Shown piece after piece: positions 62,173 to 64,000 of a DNA stretch of 64,000 nucleotides. The DNA comes from Neobacillus cucumis (GTDB lineage Bacteria > Bacillota > Bacilli > Bacillales_B > DSM-18226). The notes below the pieces were generated by a model, which saw nothing but the letters and a program-made list of their open reading frames with translations, was not told the origin of the DNA and searched no databases. A program made the position numbers and the translations under genes. Every line of letters starts with the position of its first letter. Within the stretch, counting starts at the first letter, position 1. The stretch spans positions 62,001 through 126,000 of the forward strand of contig NZ_JAMBOH010000014.1 in assembly GCF_023715505.1 (NCBI RefSeq), in the 5' to 3' direction.

Positions 62173-62550
62173 ATGGAAAGATACAGAAATAAGAATCAGT
62201 ACATCCCTCCTAGTTGGCAAAATTCAAGAAACCATAACAACTCCTCCGATTCTCATGCATTCCAAGAAGATAATGTACAGATTAAAAGCGAAAACATTAA
62301 CACAATTGGACAAAGTGGCAATTCCGATGTAGATGTGAAAGTCGATGTATTTGTGGATACGACTCCAATTGCATTTGCCATCCTTACTTCCTTACTTGCA
62401 ACAAAACAAATGACTGTGGAAGAGTTTAATGAAGCGATAAGGCGTCTTGAAAATCTTACCCAAGGAAGGGATTTAAACGTTTCTTCATTTATACCGAATA
62501 ATGTTTCAGATGTAAAATTATTTACAAAAAGTAAAAGAAGAGTGGATTAA
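62173..62550 (+). CDS. Low-complexity cluster protein 3
   Basis: 125 residues from the ATG at 62173 (AGGTGG upstream). The N-terminal part is Asn/Ser-rich and disordered. The middle NINTIGQSGNSDVDVKVDVFVD echoes the alternating Val/Asp of genes 1 and 2. It then has a real hydrophobic helix (TPIAFAILTSLLATKQM) and a charged helix (VEEFNEAIRRLENLTQG). This makes it a candidate anchor or assembly partner for the other two. No named family recognised. Confidence 0.72.
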   Translation: MERYRNKNQYIPPSWQNSRNHNNSSDSHAFQEDNVQIKSENINTIGQSGNSDVDVKVDVFVDTTPIAFAILTSLLATKQMTVEEFNEAIRRLENLTQGRDLNVSSFIPNNVSDVKLFTKSKRRVD

Positions 62551-62572
62551 TGGTCCACTCTTCTTTTTCAAA
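62534..62572 (+). terminator. Terminator after the low-complexity cluster
   Basis: AGAAGAGTGGA and TCCACTCTTCT pair around the stop codon region of gene 3 and are followed by TTTTC. Confidence 0.8.
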
Positions 62573-62671
62573 AAATTTATTAGAGAATGAGGGGAAAGTA
62601 TATTAGATATTTTATCTTACCTCCTTCCTATTTTCTCGTATTTCAGATTAATGATATAAAGAGGGATGGAT

Positions 62672-64000
62672 ATGATAAATAGTTCAAAAAACACATTTGA
62701 TTTTATTGTTGTTGGAACGGGCCCCGCTGGCGCAGTGATAGCTAAGACACTCACAGATGATAAAAAAACTTCGGTCCTAGTCTTGGAGGCGGGAGAAAAC
62801 AATGATAAGGATCAACCGATAAGCGACTCAAGATTTGCACCCGAACTAGAGGAACAATTTTACTCACAATATTTTTGGCAAGGAGAAGGTATACCTCAAC
62901 AAGGGGTGGATAATAGATCTTTTGAATGGACAACTGGCCGTCTTTCTGGTGGTGGATCATCTATTAATGGCGAACAATATGTTAGACCTACACCAGCAGT
63001 TTTAAGAGAATGGGAAAGGCTTTTAGGGCCACTTTGGTCACCTGAACAAGCCATAGAAAACTTTAAACAATTAGAAAGTTTCCATGGTAAAACAAATAGC
63101 CCAGAATTTCACGGGTTTAATGGTCGTTTGAATATCAGGCAGGCACCAAATTATCCACCTAGTATGACAAAAAAACTCGTTACAGCTATGGAACAGGCAA
63201 CTGGTTTTAAAAAGATACTAGATTATAATGACCCTAGAACCCCAATTGGGCCTTTTACTCGATGGCAGCTATTTCAGAAAAACAATGGACAACGTGAAAG
63301 CTCATCCACTGCATTTTTATCTTCCGATGTGATGACTCCCGATGGTTTTGGTGTGAATGGTCGTAAATTAAGAGTTATGTATAAGTCAACTTCACTTCGT
63401 ATTCTATTTAACGGGCAAACTGCAATTGGAATTGAATTTCTTAAAGAAGGAAAAAAGGTAAAAGCCTTCGCTCGGAAAAAAGTAATTATTTCAGCAGGGA
63501 TCAACAGTGCTCAACTTTTAATGCTGTCTGGTATTGGACCAGCTAATGACTTAATTCAAGTCGGCATTCCTGTAGTTTTTGATAATCCGAATGTCGGGGA
63601 ATTTTTAACAAACCACACCTTAAATACTGCTACATTTACGGTAAATCAAAGAGATGTCTCTGAGTTACAAAGAGACCCATTTGCTCTTTATACTGGTGGT
63701 GCTTTTTTACCTAATCCCCTAAGCGGAATAAATGATCGACGCCGTGGTGTGCAATTAATAGGAATCTTTTCAGAAGGAAACTTAACTATTGCTATTTTAT
63801 TCTTACAGCCTAGAAGTCGGGGAGCCATTAAAATACAAAGTAATGATCCGTTAAAAATTGTATTAGCAGATGAAGGTTTTCTCGATAACCGCTATGACAT
63901 GGAGGCAATTAAAGCAATCTATAAAACTTACATTAAAGATATTGCGGAGAAACTCTCCAGCATAGATCGGAATTATAAGCTTATAAACCCGACACTAGAA
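62672..64000 (+). CDS. GMC-family oxidoreductase (partial)
   Basis: 443 codons are open from the ATG at 62672 (GAGGGATGG upstream) to the window end. FAD-binding Rossmann motif VVGTGPAGAVIAKTL (about 13-27), TGRLSGGGSSINGEQYVRP (GMC signature 1, about 89-107) and VIISAGINSAQLLMLSGIGPA (GMC signature 2) are all seen. These flavoenzymes oxidise alcohols such as choline or sugars. The catalytic His-His/Asn pair near the C-terminus lies outside the window. It has its own start signals, 120 bases after the low-complexity genes in the same direction. Substrate unknown. Confidence 0.9.
   Translation, partial: MINSSKNTFDFIVVGTGPAGAVIAKTLTDDKKTSVLVLEAGENNDKDQPISDSRFAPELEEQFYSQYFWQGEGIPQQGVDNRSFEWTTGRLSGGGSSINGEQYVRPTPAVLREWERLLGPLWSPEQAIENFKQLESFHGKTNSPEFHGFNGRLNIRQAPNYPPSMTKKLVTAMEQATGFKKILDYNDPRTPIGPFTRWQLFQKNNGQRESSSTAFLSSDVMTPDGFGVNGRKLRVMYKSTSLRILFNGQTAIGIEFLKEGKKVKAFARKKVIISAGINSAQLLMLSGIGPANDLIQVGIPVVFDNPNVGEFLTNHTLNTATFTVNQRDVSELQRDPFALYTGGAFLPNPLSGINDRRRGVQLIGIFSEGNLTIAILFLQPRSRGAIKIQSNDPLKIVLADEGFLDNRYDMEAIKAIYKTYIKDIAEKLSSIDRNYKLINPTLE

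Noticed and set aside
1..64000. tRNA, rRNA, insertion sequence or prophage modules
   Set aside because: No tRNA-like cloverleaf, rRNA stretch, transposase frame or run of phage genes was noticed on either strand; one phage-type ABA-sandwich protein alone is not enough.

Overview
This window looks like the chromosome of a low-GC, endospore-forming member of the Bacillaceae (a Bacillus/Neobacillus-like genome). Genes use strong AGGAGG-type ribosome binding sites and frequent TTG/GTG starts. Regulation is typical of Firmicutes: two T-box leaders, a cobalamin riboswitch, a GlnR/TnrA box and PurR boxes. Families such as DUF3231, YsnF, YwbE, a Cse60-like protein and YfiT-like DinB proteins point the same way. 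No rRNA, tRNA, CRISPR array, intact insertion sequence or prophage was seen. Names rest on motif recognition by eye; no database search was run.

Layout. 1-5.9 kb: three genes of a Wadjet-type (JetABC) plasmid-defence operon on the minus strand, with jetC cut by the window edge. 6.4-16.3 kb: housekeeping and transport genes (DUF1540, EamA, MarR, a site-2 protease, MFS, a luciferase-like oxidoreductase, TatD) and leuA behind a leucine T-box. 16.4-23.3 kb: small membrane and regulatory genes (YitT, Cse60-like, SPW, MerR, VOC, an alphaCTD-like zinc protein, a GGDEF protein) mixed with a broken DUF3231 gene and a frameshifted membrane protein. 23.4-28.6 kb: a two-component system followed by an ABC-2 exporter, resembling antibiotic-sensing modules such as LnrJK-LnrLMN. 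28.8-30.7 kb: a frameshifted NERD gene and a striking array of about nineteen 52-bp units, each carrying the palindromic arms TGTCCGAA/TTCGGACA.

30.7-45.5 kb: an isochorismatase-fold protein, paired YsnF stress proteins, a heavily decayed PhoX phosphatase, a glutamine synthetase with a promoter and GlnR box, a DUF3800 protein, two DinB-fold proteins, an SPFH protein with a small DNA-binding-like partner, an NhaC antiporter, YwbE and an arylamine N-acetyltransferase. 45.5-51.5 kb: TerC and MATE membrane proteins, an HPr-like protein without the phosphorylatable histidine, and a decapitated methionyl-tRNA synthetase still attached to its T-box. 51.6-55.5 kb: a class A penicillin-binding protein and a PurR-type guaC.

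55.7-60.3 kb: a class I ribonucleotide reductase operon (nrdE-nrdF-flavodoxin-small Cys protein) led by a cobalamin riboswitch; a second, decayed 51-bp repeat array lies in its leader. The riboswitch suggests that this oxygen-dependent enzyme is turned off when B12 is available, presumably because a B12-dependent reductase exists elsewhere. 60.4-64 kb: a metE remnant, two small-protein genes, three Asn/Asp-rich proteins in tandem and a GMC oxidoreductase cut by the window end.

At least seven genes are broken or remnants (DUF3231, the 23.0-kb membrane protein, NERD, PhoX, a histidine kinase tail, metG, metE), so the region is under active decay. The most unusual features are the two phased palindrome arrays and the Asn/Asp-rich protein cluster.
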